Shown: positions 1 to 8,495 of the stretch, piece by piece | Layout of the letters: each line of letters starts with the position of its first letter | Numbering within the stretch: position 1 is the stretch's first letter | Assembly: GCA_964195335.1 (NCBI GenBank) | Contig: CAXMPC010000164.1 | Location: 1-28,195, forward strand | From: QNFN01 sp964195335 | GTDB taxonomy: Bacteria; Pseudomonadota; Gammaproteobacteria; QNFN01 | DNA: 28,195 bases | Direction of reading: 5' to 3' | Notes under the pieces: model-generated | Told to the model about the DNA's origin: nothing | Database searches by the model: none | The model's input: the letters and a program-made list of their open reading frames with translations, nothing else | Translations under genes and position numbers: made by a program

Positions 1-990
1 CTCGCCTGGGGGGTGCTGGTTGCCGGCATCGTCCAACTCGCCTTCCAACTGCCGGCTCTGGCACGGCTCGGGCTGCTGCCACGGCCGCGGCCGGCATTCC
101 GCGACCCCGGCGTGCGCCGGGTGATGAAGCTGATGGCACCGGCGCTGTTCGGCGCCTCGGTAACGCAGATCAACCTGCTGATTGACACGCTGATCGCCTC
201 GTTTCTCACCGCCGGCAGCATCTCGTGGCTCTACTACTCTGATCGCCTGGTCGAGTTCCCGCTCGGGGTCTTCGGCATCGCCCTGGCGACGGTGATCCTG
301 CCGAACCTGTCGCAGCGCCACGCCGAAACCGACCCTGAGGCCTTTTCACGGACCCTCGATTGGGCACTGCGCTGGGCCATCGTCATCGGCACGCCGGCGA
401 CCATCGGGCTGTTTGTACTCGCCGCACCGCTGCTGACGACGCTGTTCCAATACGATGCCTTTGGTACCGACGACGTGCGCATGGCGGCACGCAGCCTGAT
501 GGCTTACGCCGTCGGCCTGCAGGGCTTCATCCTGGTCAAGGTGCTGGCGCCAGGCTACTTCGCCCGCCAGGACACCCGGACTCCGGTACGCATCGGCATT
601 ATTGCGATGGCGACCAACGTGATCCTGAACCTGCTACTGGTCCTGCCGCTGGCCCACGCCGGATTGGCGCTGGCGACCTCACTGGCGGCCTTCGTCAACG
701 CCGGACTGCTGTTCCGCGGACTCCACAAAGAGAAGGTCTACCGGCCGCGCCCGGGCTGGTCGGCCCTGGCATGGCGCGTTGCGATCGCCAGCCTGGCGTT
801 GGCGGCGCTGCTCTGGTGGGGTGCCGGCGATCTCGGCCAATGGTTTGCCTGGTCTGGCTACGAGCGTGCCGGCCAGCTGCTGCTGTGGGTCGTTGCCGGC
901 GCTATCGCCTACTTTGCCGTGCTTGCCGCCGCGGGCCTGCGGCCGGCCCACCTGCAGTCGAGCGTGACCGGCGGCGGTGACCGGGCATGA
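1..990 (+). CDS. murJ: Lipid II flippase MurJ (MviN), 3' part
   Basis: This open frame enters from the left edge and gives about 329 residues, roughly the C-terminal two thirds of a protein that is usually about 510 residues. MurJ flips undecaprenyl-linked lipid II across the inner membrane for peptidoglycan synthesis and belongs to the MOP exporter superfamily. The sequence shows a series of hydrophobic segments and the MurJ-like stretch SWLYYSDRLVEFPLGVFGIA followed by ATVILPNLS, both typical of the family's central helices. The true start lies outside the window. ribF follows 85 bases downstream in the same direction, a common gammaproteobacterial order. The C-terminus (after about TAGLRPAHLQ) is short and polar. 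Identity is secure; only the 5' part is missing. Confidence 0.93.
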   Translation, partial: LAWGVLVAGIVQLAFQLPALARLGLLPRPRPAFRDPGVRRVMKLMAPALFGASVTQINLLIDTLIASFLTAGSISWLYYSDRLVEFPLGVFGIALATVILPNLSQRHAETDPEAFSRTLDWALRWAIVIGTPATIGLFVLAAPLLTTLFQYDAFGTDDVRMAARSLMAYAVGLQGFILVKVLAPGYFARQDTRTPVRIGIIAMATNVILNLLLVLPLAHAGLALATSLAAFVNAGLLFRGLHKEKVYRPRPGWSALAWRVAIASLALAALLWWGAGDLGQWFAWSGYERAGQLLLWVVAGAIAYFAVLAAAGLRPAHLQSSVTGGGDRA

Positions 991-1018
991 CGCCATGGCC
1001 GGGCCAGGGGTAATTCCT

Positions 1019-1024
1019 TATACT
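1019..1024 (+). promoter_or_regulatory. Possible -10 box upstream of ribF
   Basis: TATACT matches the sigma-70 -10 consensus at five of six positions in the short murJ-ribF gap, about 50 bases before the ribF start. No good -35 box is seen 16-18 bases upstream (the best hexamer is TGGCCG), so this is a weak candidate for a secondary promoter of ribF-ileS-lspA. Confidence 0.3.
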
Positions 1025-1075
1025 CCCTAGCTTTTGACGAAACGGTCGTGCGGTGTGGCACGATCGCGGGCAACG

Positions 1076-2038
1076 ATGGAACTGATTCGCGGGCGGATCA
1101 ACCTGCGGCCGCGACACCGCGGTTGTGTGGCGACAATCGGCAATTTCGATGGCGTCCACCTGGGTCACCAGGCGGTCCTCGGTGAGCTGATAGCACGCGG
1201 GCGAGAGTTTGGCGTGCCGACCACGGTCGTGACTTTCGAGCCGCAGCCGCTGGAATTCTTCGCTGCGGACAAGGCGCCGCTGCGCCTGACCCAGTTGCGT
1301 GGCAAGCTCGATATGCTGGCCAAGGTCGGGATCGACCGGGTGCTCTGCCTGCCATTCAACCGGCGCCTGGCGGGCATGCTGGCGGAGGAGTTCATCTCCG
1401 AGGTGCTGGTCGAGGGCCTCGGTATCCGGCACCTGATCATCGGCGACGACTTTCGTTTCGGCGCCGGTGGATTTGGTGACTTCGAGCAACTGCTCAATGC
1501 CGGGCGCCAACATGGCTACACCGCCCTCGAGATGCCGACTTTCCTGCTCGATGGCGAGCGGGTCAGCAGCACCCGGGTCCGCGAGGCCCTGGGCCGGGAT
1601 GACCTGCTGGCAGCAGAGCGGCTGCTCGGACGGCCGTACGCGATTTTCGGCGCCGTGCGCCACGGCGACAAACGTGGGCGGACGATCGGTTTCCCGACCG
1701 CCAACATCGACACCTGGCACAAGGTGGTGCCGGTACGCGGGGTCTACGCGGTGCAGGTCGCCGGCGTGGCCGACGGTCTCTGGCCAGGCGTGGCGAATAT
1801 CGGCCAGCGGCCGACGTTCGGTGGCAAAGAGGCACGGCTCGAGGTGTACCTGTTCGATTTCAACAGGGACATCTACCACCGGCAGCTGCGGGTCGACTTT
1901 CGCGCCAAGCTGCGTGATGAGCACCACTTCGAGTCGATCGACGACCTGAAGGCACAGATCACCGCCGACGCCGCCGCCGCCCGCCACGTGCTCGACGAAC
2001 TGCAGGACCAGGTGTCCTGGAACCCGAACGCAGGTTGA
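1076..2038 (+). CDS. ribF: Bifunctional riboflavin kinase / FAD synthetase
   Basis: This 320-residue protein makes FMN from riboflavin and then FAD from FMN in the cytosol. The N-terminal adenylyltransferase domain carries GNFDGVHLGH (residues 22-31, the nucleotidyltransferase HxGH-type motif), and the C-terminal riboflavin kinase domain carries GRTIGFPTAN (201-210). The ATG at 1076 was chosen because MELIRGRINL aligns with the E. coli start (MKLIRGIHNL). The frame is open upstream to a TTG at 1034, which would add an unconserved 14-residue tail. The stop is followed 35 bases later by the ileS ATG, the usual ribF-ileS-lspA order, so co-transcription is likely. Length is normal for the family. 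Confidence 0.96.
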   Translation: MELIRGRINLRPRHRGCVATIGNFDGVHLGHQAVLGELIARGREFGVPTTVVTFEPQPLEFFAADKAPLRLTQLRGKLDMLAKVGIDRVLCLPFNRRLAGMLAEEFISEVLVEGLGIRHLIIGDDFRFGAGGFGDFEQLLNAGRQHGYTALEMPTFLLDGERVSSTRVREALGRDDLLAAERLLGRPYAIFGAVRHGDKRGRTIGFPTANIDTWHKVVPVRGVYAVQVAGVADGLWPGVANIGQRPTFGGKEARLEVYLFDFNRDIYHRQLRVDFRAKLRDEHHFESIDDLKAQITADAAAARHVLDELQDQVSWNPNAG

Positions 2039-2073
2039 ACGACCTGATAAACGAAACGACGACTGGACCGACG

Positions 2074-4938
2074 ATGGCCGATTACAAACATACCCTGAAC
2101 CTGCCGCGGACCGATTTCCCGATGCGCGGCAACCTGCCCAAGCGTGAGCCCGAACGGCTGCAGCGCTGGAAGGAACTCGACCTGTTCCGACGCATGCAGG
2201 AGGTGCAGCAGGGGCGGCCGAAGTACGTGCTGCACGACGGCCCGCCCTACGCCAACGGCACCATCCACATCGGCCACGCCGTCAACAAGGTGCTCAAGGA
2301 CATCATCAACAAGGCACGTGCCCTCGACGGCTACAACGTCCCCTACGTGCCGGGCTGGGATTGTCACGGCCTGCCGATCGAGCACCAGGTCGAGAAGACC
2401 CTGGGCCGCGTCGGTGACAAGGTCGACGCTCGCACCTTCCGCCAGGCGTGCCGCGATTTCGCCGCCGAGCAGGTCGATGGCCAGCGGGCCGATTTCCAGC
2501 GCCTGGGCGTGCTCGGCGACTGGGAGCATCCCTACCTGACCATGGAGTTCACCACCGAGGCCGACATCATCCGCTCGCTCGGCCAGGTCTACGCTAACGG
2601 TCACGTCATCCGCGGCTACAAGCCGGTCCACTGGTGCACCGACTGCCAGTCGGCGCTGGCCGAGGCCGAGGTCGAGCATGCCGACAAGCGCTCGCCGGCG
2701 ATCGACGTCCGCTTCCCGGCAGTCGACGGCGATGCGCTCCTGGCCCGAATGGAGGCCGTCGATGGCGGTGGCAGTGGAACGGTGTCGGTGGTCATCTGGA
2801 CCACCACGCCGTGGACGCTGCCGGCCAACGAGGCGGTCGCGCTCCACCCGACGCTCGACTACGTGCTGGTCGAGGGTGGTGGCGAGCGGCTGCTGCTGGC
2901 CGAGGCGCTGTGGCAGGACGTGCTGGCCCGTGCCGGTATCGATGACGGTCGCGTGGTCGCACGGGCGAAAGGCGCGGCACTCGAAGGGCTGCGCGTCAGG
3001 CACCCGTTCCTCGACCGCGACGTGCCGGTGATCCTTGGCGACCACGTCACGCTGGAGGCCGGTACCGGCGCCGTCCATACCGCTCCGGGGCACGGCCTAG
3101 AAGACTACATCGTCGGTCAGCACTACGGCCTGCCGGTCGACCACCCGGTGGGTGATGACGGTTGCTTCCTGCCCGGCACCGAGCTGTTCGCCGGCCTGCA
3201 CGTGTTCAAGGCCAACGACCGCGTGGTCGAGGTGCTAAACGAGCGCGGCAACCTTCTGCATGTCGCGCCGCTGGAGCACAGCTACCCGCACTGCTGGCGC
3301 CACAAGACACCGATCATCTTCCGCGCCACGCCGCAGTGGTTCATCACCATGGACGGCAACGGCCTGCGCGAGCAGGCCCTGAAGTCGATCGAGGAGGTCA
3401 GTTGGCACCCGGAGTGGGGCCAGGCGCGCATCGACGGCATGGTGCGCAACCGCCCCGACTGGTGTATTTCGCGCCAGCGCAGCTGGGGTATCCCGATCAC
3501 GCTGTTCGTTCATGTCGAAAGTGGTGAGCCGCACCCGCGCAGCCTGGAGTTGATCGAGCAGGTGGCTGAGCGGGTCGAACAGGGCGGCATCGATGCCTGG
3601 TTCGATCTCGACCCGGCCGAACTGCTCGGTGACGAGGCGGCCGAGTACCGCAAGGTCGACGACACCATGGACGTCTGGTTCGACTCCGGTACCACTCATT
3701 TCAGCGTGCTCGAACGGCGTCCCGAGCTGGCCTTCCCGGCCGATCTCTACCTCGAGGGTTCCGACCAGCACCGCGGCTGGTTCCAGTCATCCCTGCTCAC
3801 CTCGGTCGGCATGCACGGCAGCGCGCCCTACAAGGATGTCCTGACCCACGGTTTCACCGTCGATGCTGACGGCCGCAAGATGTCGAAGTCGCTCGGCAAC
3901 GTGGTCGCACCGCAGAAGGTGATGAACCGGCTCGGCGCGGACATCCTGCGCCTGTGGGTCGCCTCGACCGACTACCGCAACGAGATGAGCGTCTCCGACG
4001 AGATCCTCACGCGCATGGCCGACGCCTACCGGCGCATTCGTAACACCTCGCGTTTTCTGCTATCCAACCTGGCCGGTTTCGATCCGGCCACCGACGCCGC
4101 CGCCCCGGGGGAGATGGTCGAACTCGACCGCTGGGCGTTGCAGCGCGCCAGCGAGCTGCAGGCGGAGATCGTCCGCGCCTACGAGACCTTCGAGTTCCAC
4201 CTGATCTACCAGAAGGTGCACAACTTCTGCAGTGTCGACATGGGTTCCTTCTACCTCGACATCATCAAGGACCGGCAGTACACCACCAGGGTGGACGGCC
4301 GGGCACGGCGTTCGGCCCAGACGGCGATGTACCACATCGTCGAGGCCTTGAGCCGCTGGCTGGCGCCGGTGCTGAGCTTCACCGCAGACGAGATCTGGGA
4401 ACAGATCCCGGGTGCGCGCAGTGAGTCGATCTTTCTCGAGATTTGGTACGACCTGCCGCAGGCGCTGCCTGAGGCCGAGGTGGCGCCGTTCATGGCCCGC
4501 TGGCAGGCGCTGACCGCGTTGCGCGACGCGGTCAACGACCACCTCGAGGCGGCGCGCCAGGCCGGCTCCATCGGCGGCTCGCTGGATGCCGAAGTGACCG
4601 TCCATGCCCGCCTCGGTAGCGAGGCCGACCGTGACCGCCACGATGAACTTGCCGCACTCGGCGACGAATTGCGCTTCGCCCTGATCACCTCTTCGGCGAT
4701 GCTGACGACTCTGGATTCCGATGCCGAACTGCCCGAAGGGGCCGCGGAACTCGCCTGGAGCGATGCCGATGGCGAAGCGCACCGCTGGGGTGTCACGGTG
4801 ACCCGCTCCAACCATGCCAAGTGTCCGCGCTGCTGGCACCACCGGGCCGAGATCGGCAGTGACCCGGCCCATCCGGAACTCTGCGGGCGCTGCGTCGTCA
4901 ACGCCTTCGGTGAAGGCGAGACCCGGCGCCACGCCTGA
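2074..4938 (+). CDS. ileS: Isoleucyl-tRNA synthetase
   Basis: This is a class I aminoacyl-tRNA synthetase of 954 residues that charges tRNA-Ile. The ATP-binding signatures are visible: HIGH at residues 65-68 and KMSKS at 602-606. Between them lies the CP1 editing domain, which contains TTTPWTLPANEA and hydrolyses mischarged valine. The C-terminal zinc finger has four cysteines (C917, C920, C937, C940), as in the bacterial type found in E. coli. The ATG at 2074 is preferred because MADYKHTLNLPRTDFPMRGN matches the conserved N-terminus; a TTG at 2035 in the same frame overlaps the ribF stop but adds a tail not typical of the family. lspA follows after 9 bases. Confidence 0.97.
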   Translation: MADYKHTLNLPRTDFPMRGNLPKREPERLQRWKELDLFRRMQEVQQGRPKYVLHDGPPYANGTIHIGHAVNKVLKDIINKARALDGYNVPYVPGWDCHGLPIEHQVEKTLGRVGDKVDARTFRQACRDFAAEQVDGQRADFQRLGVLGDWEHPYLTMEFTTEADIIRSLGQVYANGHVIRGYKPVHWCTDCQSALAEAEVEHADKRSPAIDVRFPAVDGDALLARMEAVDGGGSGTVSVVIWTTTPWTLPANEAVALHPTLDYVLVEGGGERLLLAEALWQDVLARAGIDDGRVVARAKGAALEGLRVRHPFLDRDVPVILGDHVTLEAGTGAVHTAPGHGLEDYIVGQHYGLPVDHPVGDDGCFLPGTELFAGLHVFKANDRVVEVLNERGNLLHVAPLEHSYPHCWRHKTPIIFRATPQWFITMDGNGLREQALKSIEEVSWHPEWGQARIDGMVRNRPDWCISRQRSWGIPITLFVHVESGEPHPRSLELIEQVAERVEQGGIDAWFDLDPAELLGDEAAEYRKVDDTMDVWFDSGTTHFSVLERRPELAFPADLYLEGSDQHRGWFQSSLLTSVGMHGSAPYKDVLTHGFTVDADGRKMSKSLGNVVAPQKVMNRLGADILRLWVASTDYRNEMSVSDEILTRMADAYRRIRNTSRFLLSNLAGFDPATDAAAPGEMVELDRWALQRASELQAEIVRAYETFEFHLIYQKVHNFCSVDMGSFYLDIIKDRQYTTRVDGRARRSAQTAMYHIVEALSRWLAPVLSFTADEIWEQIPGARSESIFLEIWYDLPQALPEAEVAPFMARWQALTALRDAVNDHLEAARQAGSIGGSLDAEVTVHARLGSEADRDRHDELAALGDELRFALITSSAMLTTLDSDAELPEGAAELAWSDADGEAHRWGVTVTRSNHAKCPRCWHHRAEIGSDPAHPELCGRCVVNAFGEGETRRHA

Positions 4939-4947
4939 CGGACGCGC

Positions 4948-5427
4948 ATGGTGCACGGTAGCGGGGGACGGTTCGGACTGGCACTGCTGGTGCTGGCGCT
5001 TGACCAGGCGACCAAGCTGTGGGCCGCAACCGCGCTCGACTACGGCGTGCCGGTGGCACTGCTGCCGTTCTTCAACATGACCCTGGTGCACAACCCCGGC
5101 GCGGCATTCAGCTTCCTCGCCGATGCCGGCGGCTGGCAGCGGATCTTCTTTATCGTGCTGAGCACGGGGGTCAGCCTGGTGCTGGCGGCCTGGATCTGGC
5201 GTCTGCCGCACACGATGCGGCTGCTCGGGATCGCGCTGGCACTGGTGCTCGGCGGTGCGCTCGGCAACCTGGTCGACCGCATTGCCTACGGTCACGTAAT
5301 CGATTTCATCGACCTCTACGCCGGCGGTTGGCACTGGCCGGCATTCAATGTCGCCGACAGCGCGATCTCCTGCGGCGTGGTCCTGCTGTTGATCGATGGG
5401 CTGTTCGGCGGTCGCGGGCGTAACTGA
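4948..5427 (+). CDS. lspA: Lipoprotein signal peptidase (signal peptidase II)
   Basis: This 159-residue inner-membrane aspartyl protease removes signal peptides from diacylglyceryl-modified prolipoproteins. Four hydrophobic segments are visible. The conserved family blocks are LDQATKLW near the N-terminus, LVHNPGAAFSFL, then GNLVDRIAYGHVIDFID and FNVADSAI; the two catalytic aspartates are D119 and D137. It lies 9 bases after ileS, so it is probably translated from the same message. The usual follow-on genes (fkpB, ispH) are not next; a Gdt1-type exporter gene takes their place. The lipoprotein encoded at the right end of this window (PilF) would be one of its substrates. Confidence 0.96.
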   Translation: MVHGSGGRFGLALLVLALDQATKLWAATALDYGVPVALLPFFNMTLVHNPGAAFSFLADAGGWQRIFFIVLSTGVSLVLAAWIWRLPHTMRLLGIALALVLGGALGNLVDRIAYGHVIDFIDLYAGGWHWPAFNVADSAISCGVVLLLIDGLFGGRGRN

Positions 5428-5481
5428 CGCCTCCGACCGCCAGATCACCGATCACCGTCACCCCGCCACTGACCCCGACGC

Positions 5482-6060
5482 ATGGACTTCGCCGCCGTCA
5501 CCTCTGCCTTCGTGCTGCTGTTCCTTGCCGAACTCGGCGACAAGACCCAGCTGATGACCATGACCCTGGCACACCGCTACCCGGTACGCCCGGTGGTGGC
5601 CGGTGTCTTCAGCGCTTTCCTGCTGCTCAACCTGCTCGCGGTCGGGGTCGGTGCGGCGCTCTACCGTTACCTGCCAACGGAGGCGGTGCTGGTTGCCGCC
5701 GGCCTGCTGTTCCTGTTCTTCGCCTGGCGCTCGTGGTGCGAGGCGGGCAAGGACGATGACGAGGAGGCGGAGGCCACCGACGGTCGCGGCGCCTTTGTCG
5801 CCAGTTTTACCCTGACCTTCGTCGCCGAACTCGGTGACAAGACGCAGCTGGCGCTGGTCGCGCTGGCGGCCGGCAGCGGGGCGGTCTGGTCGGTATTCGT
5901 CGGTGGCACGCTGGCACTGTGGGCGGTGTCGGCGATCGGTATTGTCGTCGGCAACACGCTGCTCAGGCGCTTGCCCCGGCACTGGATGCATCGCGCTGCG
6001 GCGCTGCTGTTCGCGCTGTTCGGCCTGCTGGCACTGGGGAAGGTACTGCTCGGAAGCTGA
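5482..6060 (+). CDS. Gdt1/UPF0016 (TMEM165) family cation exporter
   Basis: This 192-residue membrane protein has two homologous halves, each with the family hallmark ELGDKTQ (starting at residues 17 and 116). Six hydrophobic segments are visible, with an acidic linker (GKDDDEEAEATDG) between the halves. Family members move Mn2+ or Ca2+ in exchange for protons, and the bacterial member MneA exports Mn2+, so manganese export is the best guess; substrate cannot be read from sequence alone. The ATG at 5482 gives the standard N-terminus. The gene lies 54 bases downstream of lspA. No Mn riboswitch (yybP-ykoY type) is recognisable in that gap. It ends 8 bases from the convergent pseudogene. Confidence 0.9.
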   Translation: MDFAAVTSAFVLLFLAELGDKTQLMTMTLAHRYPVRPVVAGVFSAFLLLNLLAVGVGAALYRYLPTEAVLVAAGLLFLFFAWRSWCEAGKDDDEEAEATDGRGAFVASFTLTFVAELGDKTQLALVALAAGSGAVWSVFVGGTLALWAVSAIGIVVGNTLLRRLPRHWMHRAAALLFALFGLLALGKVLLGS

Positions 6061-6068
6061 GTTGCCGA

Positions 6069-7137
6069 CTACCAGGCACCGCTCTCCCAGAAACGGTGGT
6101 AGCGGGTCAGCCACGGCGCCAGGTCGAACCCCTGGGCCGCGATCCAGTCGTCGTCGTAGCAGCTGTCGAGGTAGCGGTTGCCGGCGTCGCAAATCAGCGT
6201 GGCGATGGCGCCGTCCTGGCCCGCTGCCGCCATCTCTACCGCAAGTTCGACCACGCCGTGCAGGTTGGTCCCGGTCGACGGTCCGTATTTGTGGCCCAGT
6301 ACCTGACCGAGGAAGCGCACCGCGGCGATGGACGAGGCGTCGGGGACGCGGACCATGCGGTCGACCACCTCCGGGATGAACGACGGCTCGACCTGTGGCC
6401 GGCCGATGCCTTCGATGCGCGACGGCAACTCGCAGGTCAGACCGGCGTTACCGCTGTGGTAGTAGTCGTAGAAGACCGAGTTCTCCGGGTCGACCACGCA
6501 AATGCGGGTCGGGTAGCCCTTCCTTGTAACGGGTGTAGCGGCCGAGGGTGGCCGAGGTGCCGCCGGTGCCAGCGCCGCAGACGATCCACTCCGGAGCCGG
6601 GTGCTCCTCCTTGGCCATCTGCGCGAACATCGATTCGGCGATGTTGTTGTTGCCGCACCAGTCGGTCACCCGCTCAGCGAAGGTGAACTGGTCCATGTAG
6701 TGGCCGCCGGTCTCGGTGGCCAGGCGCCGGGCGGCGTCGTAGATGGTCTCCGGCGGGTCGACGAAATGGGCCTCGCCGCCGTAGAAACCGATCTGGGCAA
6801 TTTTTTCGTGCGAGGTCGAGCGCGGTACGACGGCGATGAAACGCAGGCCAAGCAGGCGCGCGAAATAGGCTTCGGAGACCGCGGTGCTGCCGGAGGAGGC
6901 CTCGATGACGGTGGTCTGCGGGCCGATCCAGCCATTGCACTAGCCGTACAGGAACAGCGAGCGTGCCAGCCGGTGCTTCAGGCTGGCGGTCGGGTGGATC
7001 GATTCGTCCTTGAAGTAGAGTGTGATGCCCGCCAGCGAGGGCACGTCGACGCGGAACAGGTGGGTGTCGGCGGAGCGGTTGAAGTCGGCATCGATGCGAC
7101 GGATCGCCTCGTCCATCCAGGCCCGTTTGTCGTTCAT
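6069..7137 (-). pseudogene. Cysteine-synthase-like PLP enzyme, disrupted by a stop and a frameshift
   Basis: Three consecutive minus-strand segments together spell one fold-type II PLP enzyme of the cysteine synthase / cystathionine beta-synthase family. The PLP lysine lies in PTASLKHR and the phosphate loop is ASSGSTAVSEAY. Other family blocks are VCGAGTGGTSATLGRY and VVDPENSVFYDYY. Two lesions break it. An in-frame TAG (6940-6942) sits between SLFLYG and CNGWIG, where homologues have a residue, probably Leu. One extra base in the GGG run (minus strand, 6517-6519) moves the reading from RYKEG into the wrong frame. Correcting both gives 355 codons, a normal length. The start ATG overlaps the ampD stop (ATGA). 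Either a real pseudogene or, for the homopolymer change, a sequencing error. Confidence 0.85.
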
Positions 7138-7751
7138 GTGCTGCTCTCTTGTCCGTGCTCTAGTTCCAGGCCGGCAAGGCGCCGTAGCCGTGGCCAGTCG
7201 AAAGCCGGCCCGGGGTCCTCCTTGCGACCCGGTGCGATGTCACTGTGACCGACGATTCGTCCGGGCGTGATGGCCGGGTACGCGGCACGAATGACGGTGA
7301 CCAGTGCCGCCAGGGTCTCGTACTGCGCCGTAGTGAAGTGGTCGCCCGGCAGTCCCTCGAGCTCGATGCCGATGGAGAAGTCGTTGCAGCGTTCGCGGCC
7401 GTCGAATGAGGAGGCGCCGGCGTGCCAGGCGCGTTGGTCGAGCGGCACGTATTGGACGGCACGCCCGGCCCGGTCGACCAGCAGGTGAGCCGAGACCCGC
7501 ATGTCGTGCACCTCGGCGAAGTAGGGGTGCTCGTCGGGCGGAAGCCGGTTCTGGAACAGGGCGTCGACCCACGGACCACCGTAATCGCCCGGCGGCAGGC
7601 TGATGGCGTGGATCACCAGCAGGTCGATTGGGCACCCCTGCGGTCGCGGGTCGCAGTTGGGCGAGGCGCTGAAGGGCAGCGGCCGCAGGCGGCCGCTCGC
7701 CGGGTCGTAGGCGAGATCCGGTGGCGCTCCGTTCGGCGGGGTAAGGGTCAC
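7134..7751 (-). CDS. ampD: 1,6-anhydro-N-acetylmuramyl-L-alanine amidase AmpD
   Basis: This 205-residue cytosolic zinc amidase cuts the stem peptide from anhydro-muropeptides during cell-wall recycling. By alignment with the characterised C. freundii enzyme, the zinc ligands are H48 (VIHAISLPPG), H169 (GHSDIAPGRK) and D179 (KEDPG), with E130 and K177 as catalytic residues. The frame is open far upstream, but the family N-terminus begins at the GTG at 7751, which overlaps the stop of the CBS-protein gene (GTGA); the longer start would read through most of that gene. Loss of AmpD derepresses AmpC beta-lactamase where AmpR is present; no ampR or ampC is seen here. It is the fifth gene of a coupled minus-strand set. 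Confidence 0.94.
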   Translation of the reverse strand: MTLTPPNGAPPDLAYDPASGRLRPLPFSASPNCDPRPQGCPIDLLVIHAISLPPGDYGGPWVDALFQNRLPPDEHPYFAEVHDMRVSAHLLVDRAGRAVQYVPLDQRAWHAGASSFDGRERCNDFSIGIELEGLPGDHFTTAQYETLAALVTVIRAAYPAITPGRIVGHSDIAPGRKEDPGPAFDWPRLRRLAGLELEHGQESST

Positions 7752-8146
7752 TCCGGCAGCAGTCCGCGCAGTACCATGTCGGTGAAACTGACGATCCCGA
7801 CCACCTTGCCGTCCTCGGCCACCGGTGCCCGCGACAACTCGAAGCGGTCGAACAGCCTGGCGCAGTAGCGGATGTTCATCTCCGGGTCGACGGTGATTAC
7901 CGGCTTGGCCATCACCTCGTAGACATTGACTCGCTCCGGCGACCGGTTTTCCCCGATCACCTTGCGTGCGACGTCGGAGAGCAGCAGCATGCCGTACTCG
8001 TCGTCGTCGTGCCGCTTGTTGACGATCAGGCACTTGGTCTCGATGTGGCGCATCGACTTGAGGGCGTCGAATACCGTCGTCATGCTGTCGACGGTATCGA
8101 AGTCCGTCTTCATGACTTGCCGTACCCGGACGATCTGTTCGCTCAT
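7748..8146 (-). CDS. Stand-alone tandem CBS-domain protein
   Basis: This 132-residue protein consists of little more than two CBS domains. The first runs from about residue 8 to 65 (VRQVMKTDFDTVDSMTTVFD onward) and the second from about 70 to 130 (VYEVMAKPVITVDPE to GIVSFTDMVLRGLL). CBS pairs bind adenosine nucleotides and act as energy or ionic-strength sensors attached to, or acting on, other proteins. The start ATG overlaps the stop of the P-II-like gene (ATGA), and its Shine-Dalgarno sequence GGAGGAG lies inside that gene's last codons, so the two are translationally coupled. The context points to a regulatory subunit for the two DUF1538 membrane proteins upstream. That role is inference; the domain assignment is firm. 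Confidence 0.85.
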   Translation of the reverse strand: MSEQIVRVRQVMKTDFDTVDSMTTVFDALKSMRHIETKCLIVNKRHDDDEYGMLLLSDVARKVIGENRSPERVNVYEVMAKPVITVDPEMNIRYCARLFDRFELSRAPVAEDGKVVGIVSFTDMVLRGLLPE

Positions 8147-8493
8147 AGCTTCTCCTCCACCACGTTGCTCAGCTTGCGTATCTGGTGGCTGACCCCGACA
8201 GCATCCTCGACATCGACCTGGAAGGCGATGCCGGCACCGGCCTGGCTGTCGAACTCGCCGACCTCGGCGATGGTTTCGAGGATGTCACGCGAAAGGTGTT
8301 CCTCGACCAGAAACAGCAGCACGTCACGCTGGGTCTCCAGGCTCAGGCCGAAGAAGGTCTTGGCCTGCTCTACCCCTTCGCCACGCGCCTGGTTGATGAC
8401 CGTGGCGCCGGTGGCGCCTGCTTCCCGCGCGGCATCGAGCACCTTGTTGGTCTTGTCGTCCTCGACGAGGGCGATGATCAGTTTGAAATGCAT
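8143..8493 (-). CDS. P-II-like regulatory protein
   Basis: This 116-residue protein begins MHFKLIIALVEDDKTNKVLD and continues AAREAGATGATVINQARGEG, the opening beta-alpha-beta pattern of P-II/GlnK-type trimers. The canonical parts that define nitrogen P-II proteins are missing: no T-loop tyrosine and no B-loop of the TGxxGDGKIF type. In their place are VGEFDSQAGAGIAF and VDVEDAVGVSHQIRK. It is therefore better called a P-II-like protein that may bind another ligand. The ATG at 8493 is chosen because AAGGAG precedes it at a good distance and the conserved N-terminus starts there; the longer frame (to 8541) runs into the DUF1538 gene. It starts 2 bases after the DUF1538 stop and overlaps the CBS gene. 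Confidence 0.78.
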   Translation of the reverse strand: MHFKLIIALVEDDKTNKVLDAAREAGATGATVINQARGEGVEQAKTFFGLSLETQRDVLLFLVEEHLSRDILETIAEVGEFDSQAGAGIAFQVDVEDAVGVSHQIRKLSNVVEEKL

Positions 8494-8495
8494 GG

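Noticed and set aside
1034..1075. TTG start for ribF
   Set aside because: The ATG at 1076 aligns with the known RibF start.
2035..2073. TTG start for ileS overlapping the ribF stop
   Set aside because: The ATG at 2074 begins the conserved N-terminus; the extra 13 residues are not typical of the family.
1873..3093. 406-codon minus-strand frame over ribF/ileS
   Set aside because: It is antisense to certain genes and has no plausible ribosome site or protein-like segments.
4060..5448. 462-codon minus-strand open frame over ileS and lspA
   Set aside because: It is antisense to two certain genes; long antisense frames are common in GC-rich DNA, and the product is rich in Arg, Gln and His without any family motif.
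5443..5462. GATCACC direct repeat downstream of lspA
   Set aside because: Two and a half copies of 7 bases is too little to support a regulatory iteron or array.
6940..6942. TAG in the cysteine-synthase-like gene as pyrrolysine or programmed read-through
   Set aside because: The position normally holds an ordinary residue, no pyl genes are seen, and a second independent frameshift lies downstream.
6601..7248. Plus-strand 215-codon frame opposite the broken cysteine-synthase-like gene
   Set aside because: The minus strand carries clear enzyme motifs over the whole length, and the plus frame has none.
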